Origin: Nemertoderma westbladi
Lineage: Eukaryota; Xenacoelomorpha; Nemertodermatida; Nemertodermatidae
DNA: 28,807 bases
Reading direction: 5' to 3'
Assembly (NCBI GenBank): GCA_032718475.1
Contig: JAUCBJ010002622.1
Span: forward strand, 1-28,807
In this document: piece by piece, positions 9,501-18,108 of the stretch
How the letters are laid out: the number at the start of each line of letters is the position of its first letter
Numbering within the stretch: position 1 is the stretch's first letter
Notes under the pieces: generated by a model
What the model saw: only the letters and a program-made list of their open reading frames with translations
Told to the model about the DNA's origin: nothing
Database searches by the model: none
Program-made: the position numbers and the translations under genes

Positions 9501-11154
9501 CTTTGGGTAGCAGATAGGAGTAGCTCCCACCCCTACCTTCGGGTTGCAGATAGGAGTAGCGCTCACCCCTATTTTTGGGTAGTAGATAGGAGTAGCGCCC
9601 ACCCCTACCTTTGGGTAGCAGATAGGAGTAGCTCCCACCCCTACCTTCGGGTAGCAGATAGGAGTAGGGCCCACCCCTACCTTTGGGTAGCACATAAGAG
9701 TAGCGCCCACCCCTACCTTCGGGTAGCAGATAGGAGTAGCGCCCACCCGTACCCTCGGGTAGCAGATAGGAGTAGCGCCCACCCCTACCTTCGGGTAGCA
9801 GATAGGAGTAGCGCCCACCCCTACCTTCGGGTAGCAGATAGGAGTAGCGTCCACCCCTACCCTCGGGTAGCAGATAGGAGAAGGGCCCACCCCTACCTTT
9901 GGGTAGCATATAGGAATAGCGCCCACCCCTGCCTTTGGGTAGCAGATAGAAGTAGCGCCCACCCCTACCTTCGTGTAGCAGATAGGAGTAGCGCCCACCC
10001 GTAACCTCGGGTAGCAGATAGGAGTAGCGCCCACCCCTACCTTCGGGTTGCAGATAGGAGTAGCGCTCACCCCTATTTTTGGGTAGTAGATAGGAGTAGC
10101 GCCCACCCATACCTTTGGGTAGCAGATAGGAGTAGCTCCCACCCCTACCTTCGGGTAGCAGATAGGAGTAGCGCCCACCCCTACCTTCGCTTCGGGTAGC
10201 AGATAGGAGTAGCGCCCACCCCTACCCTCGGGTAGCAGATAGGAGTAGCTCCCACCCCTACCTTCGGGTAGCAGATAGGAGTAGCGCCCACCCCTACCTT
10301 TGGGTAGCACATAAGAGTAGGTCCCACCCCTACCCTCGGGTAGCAGATAGGAGTAGCGCCCACCCGTACCCTCAGGTAGCAGATAGGAGTAGCGCCCACC
10401 CCTACCTTCGGGTAGCAGATAGGAGTAGCGCCCACCCCTACCTTTGGGTAGCAGATAGGAGTAGCGCCACCCCTACCTTCGGGTAGCAGATAGGAGTAGC
10501 GCCCACCCCTACCTTCGCTTCGGGTAGCAGATAGGAGTAGCGCCCACCCCTACCCTCGGGTAGCAGATAGGAGTAGCGCCCACCCCTACCTTCGGGTAGC
10601 AGATAGGAGTAGCGCCCACTCCTACCTTTGGGCAGCAGATAGGAGTAGCGCCCACCCCTACCATTGGGCAGCAGATAGGAGTAGCGCCCACCCCTACCTT
10701 CGGGTAGCAGATAGGAGTAGCGCCCACCCCTACCTTTGGGCAGCAGATAGGAGTAGCGCCCACCCTACCTTTGGGGTAGCCTCCGGTTTCGGCCGACTGC
10801 TTGCTTTTTTTAATCTCAAATAGGTTTGGTGCGCAAAAAATTGTTCGGCTAGAAACAATTGAATGAGGGGTAACAAGGTGTCCCGATTCGAGTGGCGGGG
10901 TGTGTTTTTTGTAAAATAACACGGAAACGGTCGAAATAGCGGGTTTAAGTAAGCGGGGGAAGCCAATTTTGAAAATCGACTGCAATTTGACGTCATTTCG
11001 CAATGATCAGATAATTTGTTATCTTGTTTCTATGGAGAGAGACTTTCGATCAATTAAAATACAAATTAAATCTTGATTTCCTGCAGATTCAAATATGCAT
11101 TCGAATCTCAATAATTATTTTTATAAATTTATTTATTATATTCAATTATTATAG
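6597..11154 (+). other. Last intron of the receptor-like gene, filled by a minisatellite
   Basis: The donor GTATGT is at 6597 and the acceptor TTATTATAG ends at 11154. The exon phases on both sides agree. About 520 bp of ordinary AT-rich sequence precede the array, and about 375 bp follow it (10779-11154). The rest is the 36-bp minisatellite. No exon was recognised inside. The pieces flanking the array show no other gene. Confidence 0.75.
7133..10778. repeat. 36-bp minisatellite, about 100 tandem copies
   Basis: A 36-bp unit, for example GTAGCGCCCACCCCTACC followed by TTCGGGTAGCAGATAGGA, repeats head to tail for about 3.64 kb. Each unit contains CTACC-TTCG-GGTAG, a perfect 5-bp stem closing a TTCG loop. 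Common variants replace TTCG by TTTG or CTCG, or change GGGTAG to GGGTGG. Units between 7136 and 8700 are very uniform; those at 9150-10350 are more diverged. Length changes include single-base losses near 8730, 9130 and 10468, a 5-bp gain near 8905, and 5-bp gains near 10190 and 10517. Because 36 is a multiple of three and the unit lacks stops in several frames, very long open frames occur on both strands (12-residue periods such as VADRSSAHPYLR and VGVGATPICYPK). I consider these by-products, not genes. The array lies wholly in the receptor-gene intron. Confidence 0.97.
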
Positions 11155-11283
11155 GAACGATGGCAGATGGTAGCTAGGATCATAGACAGATTGTTTATGT
11201 GGATATTCACATTGGCTACGATTTTAATGTGCATTATAATGCTGGTCAATATTCAGTCTGAAGATCATGATGACACAGAATGA
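11155..11283 (+). CDS. Nicotinic acetylcholine receptor-like subunit, last exon with transmembrane segment M4
   Basis: The exon encodes 42 residues and a TGA stop at 11281. It begins ERWQMVARIIDRLFMWIFTL, then ATILMCIIMLV, and ends with a short acidic tail (NIQSEDHDDTE). W-x-x-VA-x-x-IDRLF-x-WIF is the hallmark of the MA-M4 junction in nicotinic acetylcholine receptor subunits, and the hydrophobic stretch is the fourth membrane helix. The short extracellular C-terminus also fits. The exon begins in phase 0, matching the end of the exon at 6596. The exon is too short to stand out as an ORF. Which subunit type cannot be told from this piece. Confidence 0.88.
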   Translation, partial: ERWQMVARIIDRLFMWIFTLATILMCIIMLVNIQSEDHDDTE

Positions 11284-11463
11284 AGATGAGCTTGAATTGA
11301 ATTTACGAACATGGCTGCACTTGAACATTAATTAATCTTTTATGTTCTATTTATGGCTTATTTATTTATCAATGTAACAATCGAAGTAGCTTGTAGTTTA
11401 CTATTGTTAATCGAAAACGAACAAGATTTATTTGGTGTAGATACAAATTAAAAAAGTATTAAA
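11284..11463 (+). terminator. 3' UTR with candidate poly(A) signals of the receptor-like gene
   Basis: AT-rich sequence follows the stop. ATTAAA, the commonest variant poly(A) signal, occurs at 11447-11452 and 11458-11463, about 165-180 bases after the stop. No AATAAA was seen nearby. The exact cleavage site is not determinable from sequence alone. Confidence 0.45.
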
Positions 11464-12290
11464 TTGCGAATAATAGCAAAAATTATCAAATTGGTTTAAA
11501 AAAAATTCAATGTTGAAACAAAATTACTAAGTTTATCTAATATATTGTATTATTATTTACTGTAGTAAATGTACAGGATGTTAGCAGATTCAATCCGCTA
11601 TGCGCTCCCTCTACAAAGTGAAAAGCGGCCAATTTACCAATATTGGTGAGAGAAAGCAATAAGCCAGTAGGTGAGTTAATCAAATCACCTACTACTGTAG
11701 GGCCCAACATTGCCCAAGGGAGGAGAATATGGTGTGATGTTGTCAACCACTGAGATAGGTGATGGTGATATCAACTCTAAAGCCACTATTATTGGTGCAA
11801 TTACTAATTCTCATATAGTTAGTTAATCAGCTGCTAGCACAGTACAACAACTGGAACCCAGCCCATGGTGGTCGGTCAGTGACAACTTTATCCAAAGAGG
11901 GCAATACGTTTTGTATAATTAGATAATAGGTTGTTGTTAGTAAATCAGACACATCAGTTGTTGTGCAATATAATTAGACGAATTATACACATTGAAAGAC
12001 TAAGAACTAATCCTTTCGCAGCAACAACTACCCCTGACCCTAACGACCTAGAACTCTGTGGAACGACCATCTCTATAAGCTTTAGCCAGTCAGTTGGGAG
12101 TTCCTGTCAACGGCTCCCATCACACAGGACGTGTAACCAACCAAAGTGGAACTACAGGAAGATTACCAGTATGAATCTGAAAAAAATATATATGTAAAAA
12201 ATTATCTTTCCAAAATTATTTACATCCTCTTTTGTATTATTTTTTGTGATTTATAAATACAATTATTGTTATCTATAATATTATAGATAT
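11464..12290. other. Spacer without recognised gene
   Basis: Short open frames here (for example near 11537-11746 on - and 11931-12197 on +) show no family motifs and normal stop density around them. No RNA gene or repeat structure was recognised. Confidence 0.4.
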
Positions 12291-12379
12291 ATTTATTTAT
12301 ACATTATGTAAAAACAATAACAAATACACCAAACAATGTACCGGTATAAAGGTATTGTCCAACATAACATATAGGATTA

Positions 12380-12412
12380 CCCCTAAAGCTTTGCAGCTTA
12401 TTTCCAAGGGGG
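12380..12412 (-). other. Stem-loop in the LINE 3' UTR
   Basis: AAGCT-TTGC-AGCTT (12386-12399) forms a perfect short hairpin, enclosed by CCCC (12380-12383) and GGGG (12409-12412). CR1/L2-type elements often carry a conserved stem-loop near the 3' end that their reverse transcriptase uses to choose its template. I infer that role here from position. Confidence 0.5.
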
Positions 12413-12606
12413 TCCTTTATGTTACTTGGTTACAAATACAATATTACACTACGCTAACCTAAAACCAATATAAAACGTAATTACACTATGTACATGTACA
12501 ACTTTACCGAGAGCGTGACAATGTCCGACTCAACGATAAAGATGTAATGTACAGAACAATTTATTATAAAACGTAATTACAGTATAAATAGTAAATAATT
12601 AATAAA

Positions 12607-13260
12607 CTAATAACTTACTGTAGGACTATTGTACCTATTTTTACATTGCACACGGAGGTGAGATTTAACTGCAGATTTAAAAGAATGTTGATTATTTAGG
12701 TTTTTAATTTCATTAGGCAGAGCGTTCCAATTTTTAATGCCGTTAAAAAAGAAAGTATCAGATTCAAAGGATTTACAATTCGGGAGGTAGAAGTTTGAAG
12801 CACTAGCTCTGGTCTGTAAGAGTGTGTATCGCGTACTCTGTTGAATTTTTGTTTTAGGTAATTGGGACATTTACCATTATACACTTTATGCACATGGTTA
12901 AGGCGTAGCTGCTTAACTCTACTATCTAAGTTAAGTAGTCCAGATTCAGAAAAGTCATCTGGAGTTAGGTGGTGCCTAGGTTTGTAGTCTTTAATAAATC
13001 GTACTACTTTATTCTGAGCTACTTGTAATTTACATTTAAGCTGTTTGGTTAAGCCTTCATACCAAGAAGAGCACGCATAGTCCATGTGACACTGTATTAA
13101 AGAAGAGCAAAGTAACTTGCGGGAGTCGGTGTTTAAACTATTTTTATTTCTGTATAGAAACCTAAGCCTACTGTTAACTTTCGAGAAAATATTTTTCGCT
13201 GTACTTTCTCCTGATAAGCAGTTATCCAATGTGGCGCCTAAATATTTAACTTCCTTTTTA
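12607..13260 (-). pseudogene. LINE reverse transcriptase C-terminal region
   Basis: Two overlapping - strand frames carry this part. The first has LGATLDNCLSGESTAKN, SSLIQCHMDYACSSWYEGL and the conserved QVAQNKVVRFI, which follow the catalytic domain in CR1/L2-like proteins. The second runs through TRASASNFYLPNCKSFES to FFFNGIKNWNALPNEIKNL, the usual C-terminus, with a stop at 12607. The switch between frames at about 12800 and another in an A7 tract near 13315 are frameshifts. Confidence 0.8.
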
Positions 13261-13309
13261 TTTTCAATCTTATGTCCATTACTAGTGACTTCAAACTTAG
13301 TTACCTTCT

Positions 13310-14460
13310 TTAACTTTTTTTGGAACCAAACAAAATACTTTCAGTCTTACCGTAGTGAATGGATAGCTTATTATCAACCAACCACTCATTACAGGATTCT
13401 AGAACTGCACTTAACTTTTGGGAAATATGGATAGGATCTTTATGAGAGAAAATAAGAGCACTGTCGTCGGCATATAAAATGAGTTTAAAATCGGGATCTA
13501 TACTACTTATCATATCATTTACATAGCATACAAAAAGCAGAGGACCTAATATACTACCTTGCGGTACACCACAGGTAATCTCTTGTACAGTGGACTGCGA
13601 TTTGCTAATGACTACAGTTTGACCTCTGTCTGACAGGTAGGACTTGAACCAGTCTATAGAACCTACACCCATCAGGCCTAACTTACCAAGCAGAATTTCG
13701 TGATCTACAGTACTGCAGTATCGAAAGCCTTTTGTAGGTCCAACATTACCATACCGGTATATAAACCCTTTGCGTTATTACATCTAATTGTATCAGTTAA
13801 GTTAGTAAGGCAGGTGTCTGTAGAATATGATTTACGAAAGCCGGACTGAAGTTCATAGATCAGATTTAGCCTACTAAGATGTGCTTCCAGCTGTAGAAAA
13901 ACAGAACGTTCTAGAATTTTAGATACAATAATTAAGATACTAACAGGTCTGTAATTACAGGGTTCTACTTTACTATTATTTTCATACAGAGGAACAATCT
14001 TAGCTAATTTCAGTTCGTCTGGTACTACATTATCTACGATAGAGTAATTAATAATAAAAGTAATAGGCACTTTAAGTACTTCAGCACCATCCTTAAGAAA
14101 ACGGGCAGGTATTAGGTCTAGACCGGTACTTTTTGAGGCTGATAGGCTAAGTAGATTTTGAAAAACGAAATCCTCAGAAACGGGTTTTAAAAATAACTTT
14201 TCTGAATTTTGTAACTTTTCTAAATAAAAATTATTTAGAGTTTCGGACCCTATACTATATTTATTACTTGATAACGGTAACTTCTTAACTAAATTAGAGG
14301 CAACATTAGTAAAATAATTATTAAATAAATTACTAACTAGAGTATGATCATGAATCAGCTCACCGTTATCTTGCAGAACAATATTCGATTTAGATTTAAG
14401 GTTTTTATAAACCTAAAGATTTTAGGGTAGACCATAGACTTTTAGGATTATCTTTATTCT
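13310..14460 (-). pseudogene. LINE reverse transcriptase catalytic domain, frameshifted
   Basis: The upstream frame has AKIVPLYENNSKVEPCNYRP, ILERSVFLQL, LQSGFRKSYSTDTCL and MLDLQKAFDT, which are RT blocks 1 to 4 with the first catalytic Asp. The downstream frame has CGVPQGSILGPLLFVCYVND and LILYADDSALIF, containing the catalytic YADD. Between them, at about 13705-13715, an 8-bp tandem duplication (CAGTACTG-type) shifts the frame. Above 14070 the open reading continues in shifted frames through STGLDLIPARFL, the lead-in to the RT. Confidence 0.88.
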
Positions 14461-14483
14461 CACTTATTTTGTTGTACAAATAT

Positions 14484-14807
14484 TCAGATTTCGCTTTTTT
14501 TTATTTCCCGTTGGACAAGGTTTCTATATTTGCAGTAATTATTATAATCAGCTAAAACACGGTATTTCCTAAATTTATACAAATAGTTATCTCTTTCTCT
14601 GATATTACTAAGAATACCCGAGGTCATCCAGGGCTCAGTGCGTTGTTTAAGACTAATTTCTTTAATTGGTGCTACAGTATTAAGTGCCTTTAGAAATATA
14701 TCTTTAAAAACAGTGTACGCAAGGTTAATGTCAGCGGCCTTAAAACAGGGTTCCCAGTCAGAATTAACTAACAAACTTAAAAAGCGTTCCTTGCTGTAAT
14801 TTTTCAT
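14484..14807 (-). pseudogene. LINE linker between endonuclease and reverse transcriptase
   Basis: This frame contains LKQRTEPWMTSGILSNIRER and a basic, tyrosine-rich helix (YRVLADYNNYCKYRNLVQRE). That is the usual linker that follows the endonuclease in CR1/L2/Jockey-type proteins. A frameshift in an A-rich tract near 14495 leads to the continuation AKSEYLYNKISENKDNPKSL. Confidence 0.75.
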
Positions 14808-14826
14808 AGACCTAACTGTTACTGTT

Positions 14827-15486
14827 TTATGATCCCCGATAAAAGATTTTTGGGTCTTTCTTGTGCAAAAAACTATAAAATGATCGCTTAGAAGACCTAT
14901 CGGTAAAACCCCAGATTGAGAAATAATATTTGGTATTATTACAAAGGATGTGATCTAGTAAAGTATAAGTTTTACTGGTAATTCTGGTAGAATCTCGAAT
15001 AATTTGTTTTAAACCAAACAAATTTAAAATACTTTGGTACTGTTTACAGATGGGGGATGCTTTGTGATGGTAACAGATATTAAAATCACCTAAGAAATAT
15101 ATTTCACAGTCTGACCTAAGATTACATAAAATTGTATTTTCAAAATTTTGCAAAAAATCTGATTGTTTAGGGGGCCGATATAAAGTACCGATTAAAATAG
15201 GTTTAGTTTTAGGAAGTAAAAGTTCCACCAGTAAAACTTCGTCACAACTCTCTAAATCTTCCCTACGATTAAAAGCTAAATCACATCGAATGTAAGTACA
15301 GACACCACCACCGTGTCTGTCCCTATCCTTACGTAAAACTACGTAATTATCAATATAAATTTCTCCTTCAGAAACGCTATCATCGAGCCAAGTTTCAGAG
15401 ATTGTTAGAACTGCTGGGTTGGATTTATTGATTAAAATACGAATTTCGGAAAGTTTGGGAAGCAGAGATCGTGCATTTAAATGCAA
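14827..15486 (-). pseudogene. LINE apurinic-like endonuclease domain
   Basis: The domain is nearly intact. It runs HLNARSLLPKLSEI (N-terminal strand), TISETWLDDS (catalytic Glu), DRDRHGGGVCTYIR, IGTLYRPPKQ, YFLGDFNICY (catalytic Asp/Asn) and LLDHILCNN (the late Asp region). The expected final SDH block is displaced: the frame ends in KDPKIFYRGS after a frameshift near 14890. The enzyme would nick target DNA to prime reverse transcription. Confidence 0.88.
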
Positions 15487-15489
15487 AAA

Positions 15490-16130
15490 ATGCAGACCTT
15501 TTTTCTTAAAAAATTTAAAAGTTTCACTCTCAGCATCACTTGGAGTTTGCAGAGGCGATGTGAGGAATGAATCGCCGGTTTCTGATTCTAAAATTGTATC
15601 ATGAAAGGGAAGTTCGGTAAAAATACAGCTATTGCAGAGAAAACTTGGTTCAAGATTGTTTCTGGTGGAGAATAAATTACTGCTTTTCCTACGGAAACAT
15701 TTTAAATGTACAAATGTGTCACAACTCTCGCATTGGACGATCTTACTCCGAGAGTTTGTTCCTCATTGCAGCATTGACAGACGGGACAGTTGATCTTCGG
15801 GGCCCGCGTCCTGCTGGGTCCTGGGTTGGTCTCAATATCCCAAGCCAGAGACAGAAGACAGAGTTTGGCGATTAGGCCTCTAGTTCGTGGAGAGGAGACC
15901 CAAGATCTTCTTCCCCGACGAGAGCAGTAGAGGCTAAATCCACTCGTCGACCACAGCTCCGTCGATTCGGCGCGGTAGTTCGAAACGGTAGCGACAGGGT
16001 GTTCCGCAAACCAGTCCAATACGGGTATTGGGTGGGTTGCAGGGTTGGGGTTACCCCGCGGATCGGATGGCTCTGCCACAACGAAATGGCCCAGAACGAT
16101 AAAAACTGTGGAGATTAAGAGCGGTGACAT
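15490..16130 (-). pseudogene. LINE N-terminal region: signal-like leader, 2A peptide, PHD finger
   Basis: The first ATG at 16130 opens with MSPLLISTVFIVLGHFVVAE, a short hydrophobic leader resembling a signal peptide. Residues 88-105 (AKLCLLSLAWDIETNPGP) form a 2A peptide. Just after it begins a zinc finger: CPVC, then in a shifted frame CESCDTFVHLKC and FLCNSC, a C4HC3 PHD-type arrangement. The frame shift lies at about 15735. A linker rich in Ser, Glu and Thr leads into the endonuclease without a stop. This is a single polyprotein layout split by 2A, as known for sea urchin and other marine-invertebrate LINEs. Confidence 0.8.
15816..15839 (-). other. 2A ribosome-skipping motif (DIETNPGP)
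   Basis: The codons for D-I-E-T-N-P-G-P are intact and match the 2A consensus D(V/I)ExNPGP, preceded by the hydrophobic CLLSLAW. In known 2A sequences the ribosome omits the Gly-Pro bond here and releases the upstream peptide. The motif is read directly from the sequence; function is inferred. Confidence 0.9.
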
Positions 16131-16150
16131 TGTGCTGTCTGGCTGTAGTC

Positions 16151-16917
16151 TGACTCAAAGGATAAAAACTGTATAGGCCTAGTACTGGTATGGTAAGTAC
16201 CAAATATTAATGGGCTTATAATTATTGTAGGCCTATGTACTGATACAAAATAAATTATAATTGTTAATATAATTACTTTTTTGCTATTTAATTTATTATC
16301 ATACGAACAAAACCAACAAATCTTCAACAACGTTTGAATTAATAACAGATAACGAACTGTTTTTACCCCAATTGTACAACCAATGAGTAAACCGAAAAGC
16401 TATAATTTATACCAAGTAGCCATTTGTACCAATTTATACTGTAGTATTTTAAAGTATTCCCCAGTATTTTAAATTAACGTTTAATACTCACAAAACTCCT
16501 ATTAAAACATGTTGTTGATGATGATTTTTGCTTTGCTATATTTTTGTTGATAGATTATGTTAATTATGCTTGTTACTTGTTACGGTGTTATGTTTATCCA
16601 AATAGATCCCCAGCCTGACAGCCTTGAGATTTATAGTCCTTCCAGGTTTACAGATTCTCAATGAGTTGTCCACGCGAACATCAACATTGAGTTAGATGCA
16701 AAAGTAGATCTGGGATGACTTCATCTAAACTTCTGAAGCAGTGCAAAATTCAGTCCACTGAATAGTAATCTGCATTCATGAAGAGTACTTGATACAGGTT
16801 GTATCATACTATAAAGGTCGGTATTAGTCATGTTTTATCTCCAGCTGATGTTTAGACCAAGAAGTGCTGCCCTTAATAGACTTGTGTAACAATCATCAAT
16901 TCATTATTTAAGTAATT
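16151..16917. other. AT-rich spacer, no gene seen
   Basis: No coding exon, RNA gene or strong repeat was recognised. The octamer-like word TAGGCCTA occurs at about 16174 and 16232. Confidence 0.4.
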
Positions 16918-17119
16918 TGTCAGTGTCCAGGAGCCGGGATCTCGAAGCTCCCGAGGCCGCCGGGACCTTGATTTTCGCTTCGGATCTCAGGCGCCCGAGG
17001 ATTTGGAGAGGGTCTCGAAAGTCGGGCCTCGGGTTCGGGCGCCCGAGCCCCAGGTCTTGAGAATCCAAGGCCCTTCGAATGCTCGAGAGCTTCGAGACCC
17101 TGGCTCCAGGTCTCACCGT
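16918..17119. repeat. GC-rich foldback element, about 200 bp
   Basis: An island of high GC sits in AT-rich DNA. Its ends are inverted copies: GAGCCGGGATCTCGAAGCTC near 16930 pairs with the reverse complement of the segment at about 17083-17107 (reads GAGCCAGGGTCTCGAAGCTC). The pairing continues inward through GGACCTTGATTTTCGC and GCGCCCGAG arms, so nearly the whole unit is an imperfect palindrome. It could be a MITE, a foldback element or a hairpin RNA source. No target-site duplication was clear. The short - strand open frame across it has no family signature. Confidence 0.7.
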
Positions 17120-17904
17120 CTTACACCATGTCCTGGAATATAGTATGATGATTGGAGACTTTGAATAAACTCATAGCCTACTATATTACAGGCCGTGCCA
17201 ACGTGCAGATACAATTCTGACTTGGCGGCCGAGTTGGACTTGGAACCAGACTCCGCAATCAGCCAGTAGGCCTACAGCCAGACAGCAATACCTGAATTCG
17301 GCAATGGAACCTACACTACCTACAGACCTAGGTCTGTAGGTGTGTTCCGTGTCTTACTTCTATGTACTGTACTGGCTGACTGGTACCGGTACTCCCTTTT
17401 GAGAAGTTTTAGATCAGTTTTAGGCTACTTGTGCCTTTGCGCCGAAAATCTTCGACGCAGCATTACGACTGGCGTCGTATGCGGAAGCCATCGCAAAGAT
17501 GTGTGTGTGTGTAAAACTATAGGCTAACCAAAACAATAAACAATATCTCAATAACATAGGGTATTTCATACTTATGGTCTTATTTTTGCAATACGAAAAT
17601 ACCAGAGGTACGCATATGAACTATAACTGGTATTAGGCCTACTTGGTGCTTGGATATCGATATGCCTCGGAAGTGCTGCGTGCCAGAGCTGCAGAGTCTG
17701 AGAGTGTCGGTCAAACTATAAAAACGCCACACCATGCAGCGTTTTCCGTATTCCAGGGGAGGAGCCCTATCAGCCTATAGAACCGGTATTGCTGAATTTC
17801 AAACCCAGCTGATATATCCTGCAGTCTCCTAGCAACCAGCTGATGTCAAGCCTAATAATTTTTGGTTAGATAAATTTATTATAACTGCAAGACAGTTACA
17901 CAGT
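17120..17904. other. Spacer with a perfect palindrome, no gene seen
   Basis: No gene was recognised. It contains the palindrome at 17318-17341 and several TAGGCCTA and ACCGGTA words. The short + frame at 17342-17527 ends in a Cys-rich stretch made by a GTGTGTGT run and has no support. Confidence 0.4.
17318..17341. repeat. Perfect 24-bp palindrome
   Basis: ACCTACAGACCT followed directly by AGGTCTGTAGGT, its exact reverse complement, with no spacer. It could form a small cruciform. No other feature explains it. Confidence 0.8.
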
Positions 17905-18066
17905 TTATGCATGAAAACCCCACGCAAATTCAACTTGGAAAATTTCTAAACTTTTGCCAGACTACATATGTACCAAGTTTGGATACATTTTATGGAGATT
18001 TGGCTGACTTATTAATGTTTAAAATTGGACACGACAGATCAACAGAACAACAGACACACCGATTGA
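17905..18066 (-). repeat. Partial copy of the dispersed CTGTCGTCG / AACTTGGTA repeat family
   Basis: Read on the - strand, this matches the interior of the repeat at 23813-24131 in order: a (T/C)TGT(C/T)GT-rich tract, then AATAA-GT(C/G), then ACTTGGTAC(A/G)TATGTAGTC and AAAGTTTAGA. The GTGGGG terminal inverted repeats of that family are missing here. The upstream end of this copy meets the 28S-like segment at 18075. Confidence 0.65.
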
Positions 18067-18074
18067 GTTAGTGG

Positions 18075-18108
18075 TACCTTAAGAGAGTCATAGTTACTCA
18101 CCGCCGTT
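18075..18108 (-). other. 28S rRNA-derived fragment containing the R2/I-PpoI target
   Basis: On the - strand, AACGGCGG, one extra T, and then 25 bases from GAGTAACTATGACTC to CTCTTAAGGTA match the universally conserved 28S rRNA segment around the R2 retrotransposon cleavage site. The match stops immediately after AAGGTA: 28S continues GCCAAATG, this reads CCACTAAC. Upstream of AACGGCGG the 28S sequence is also not recognisable. A 25-base exact match is far beyond chance in this window. The 28S reference is from memory, but this block is very well known. Confidence 0.8.

Larger units (their letters stand above)
12290..16150 (-). mobile_element. Near full-length LINE (CR1/L2/Jockey-like) with 2A and PHD finger, frameshifted
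   Basis: This is a non-LTR retrotransposon on the - strand. Read 5' to 3' (high to low coordinates) it shows a signal-like N-terminus and a 2A peptide (ORF start 16130), a PHD-type zinc finger, an endonuclease domain (15486-14827), a reverse transcriptase (about 14400-13310), a C-terminal domain ending at 12607, and a 3' UTR with a stem-loop. At least six frameshifts or small indels interrupt it, so it is dead, but the order and extent of domains are complete. The endonuclease start (HLNARSLLPKLSEI) and the C-terminal NWNALPNEIK-type ending are typical of the CR1/L2/Jockey group. I do not assign a clade more finely. The 5' boundary is set near the first ATG and is not proven. Confidence 0.85.

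Noticed and set aside
9102-10435. Further long - strand frames in the array
   Set aside because: Shadow frames of the minisatellite, broken by one-base changes between units.
7133-10778. CRISPR array
   Set aside because: Units are contiguous with no unique spacers, and the context is a eukaryotic intron.
11537-12197. Two short ORFs after the receptor gene
   Set aside because: No motif, no neighbours, ordinary length for chance.
16904-17116. Arg-rich ORF on the - strand
   Set aside because: It is explained by the GC-rich foldback; few stops are expected at that composition.
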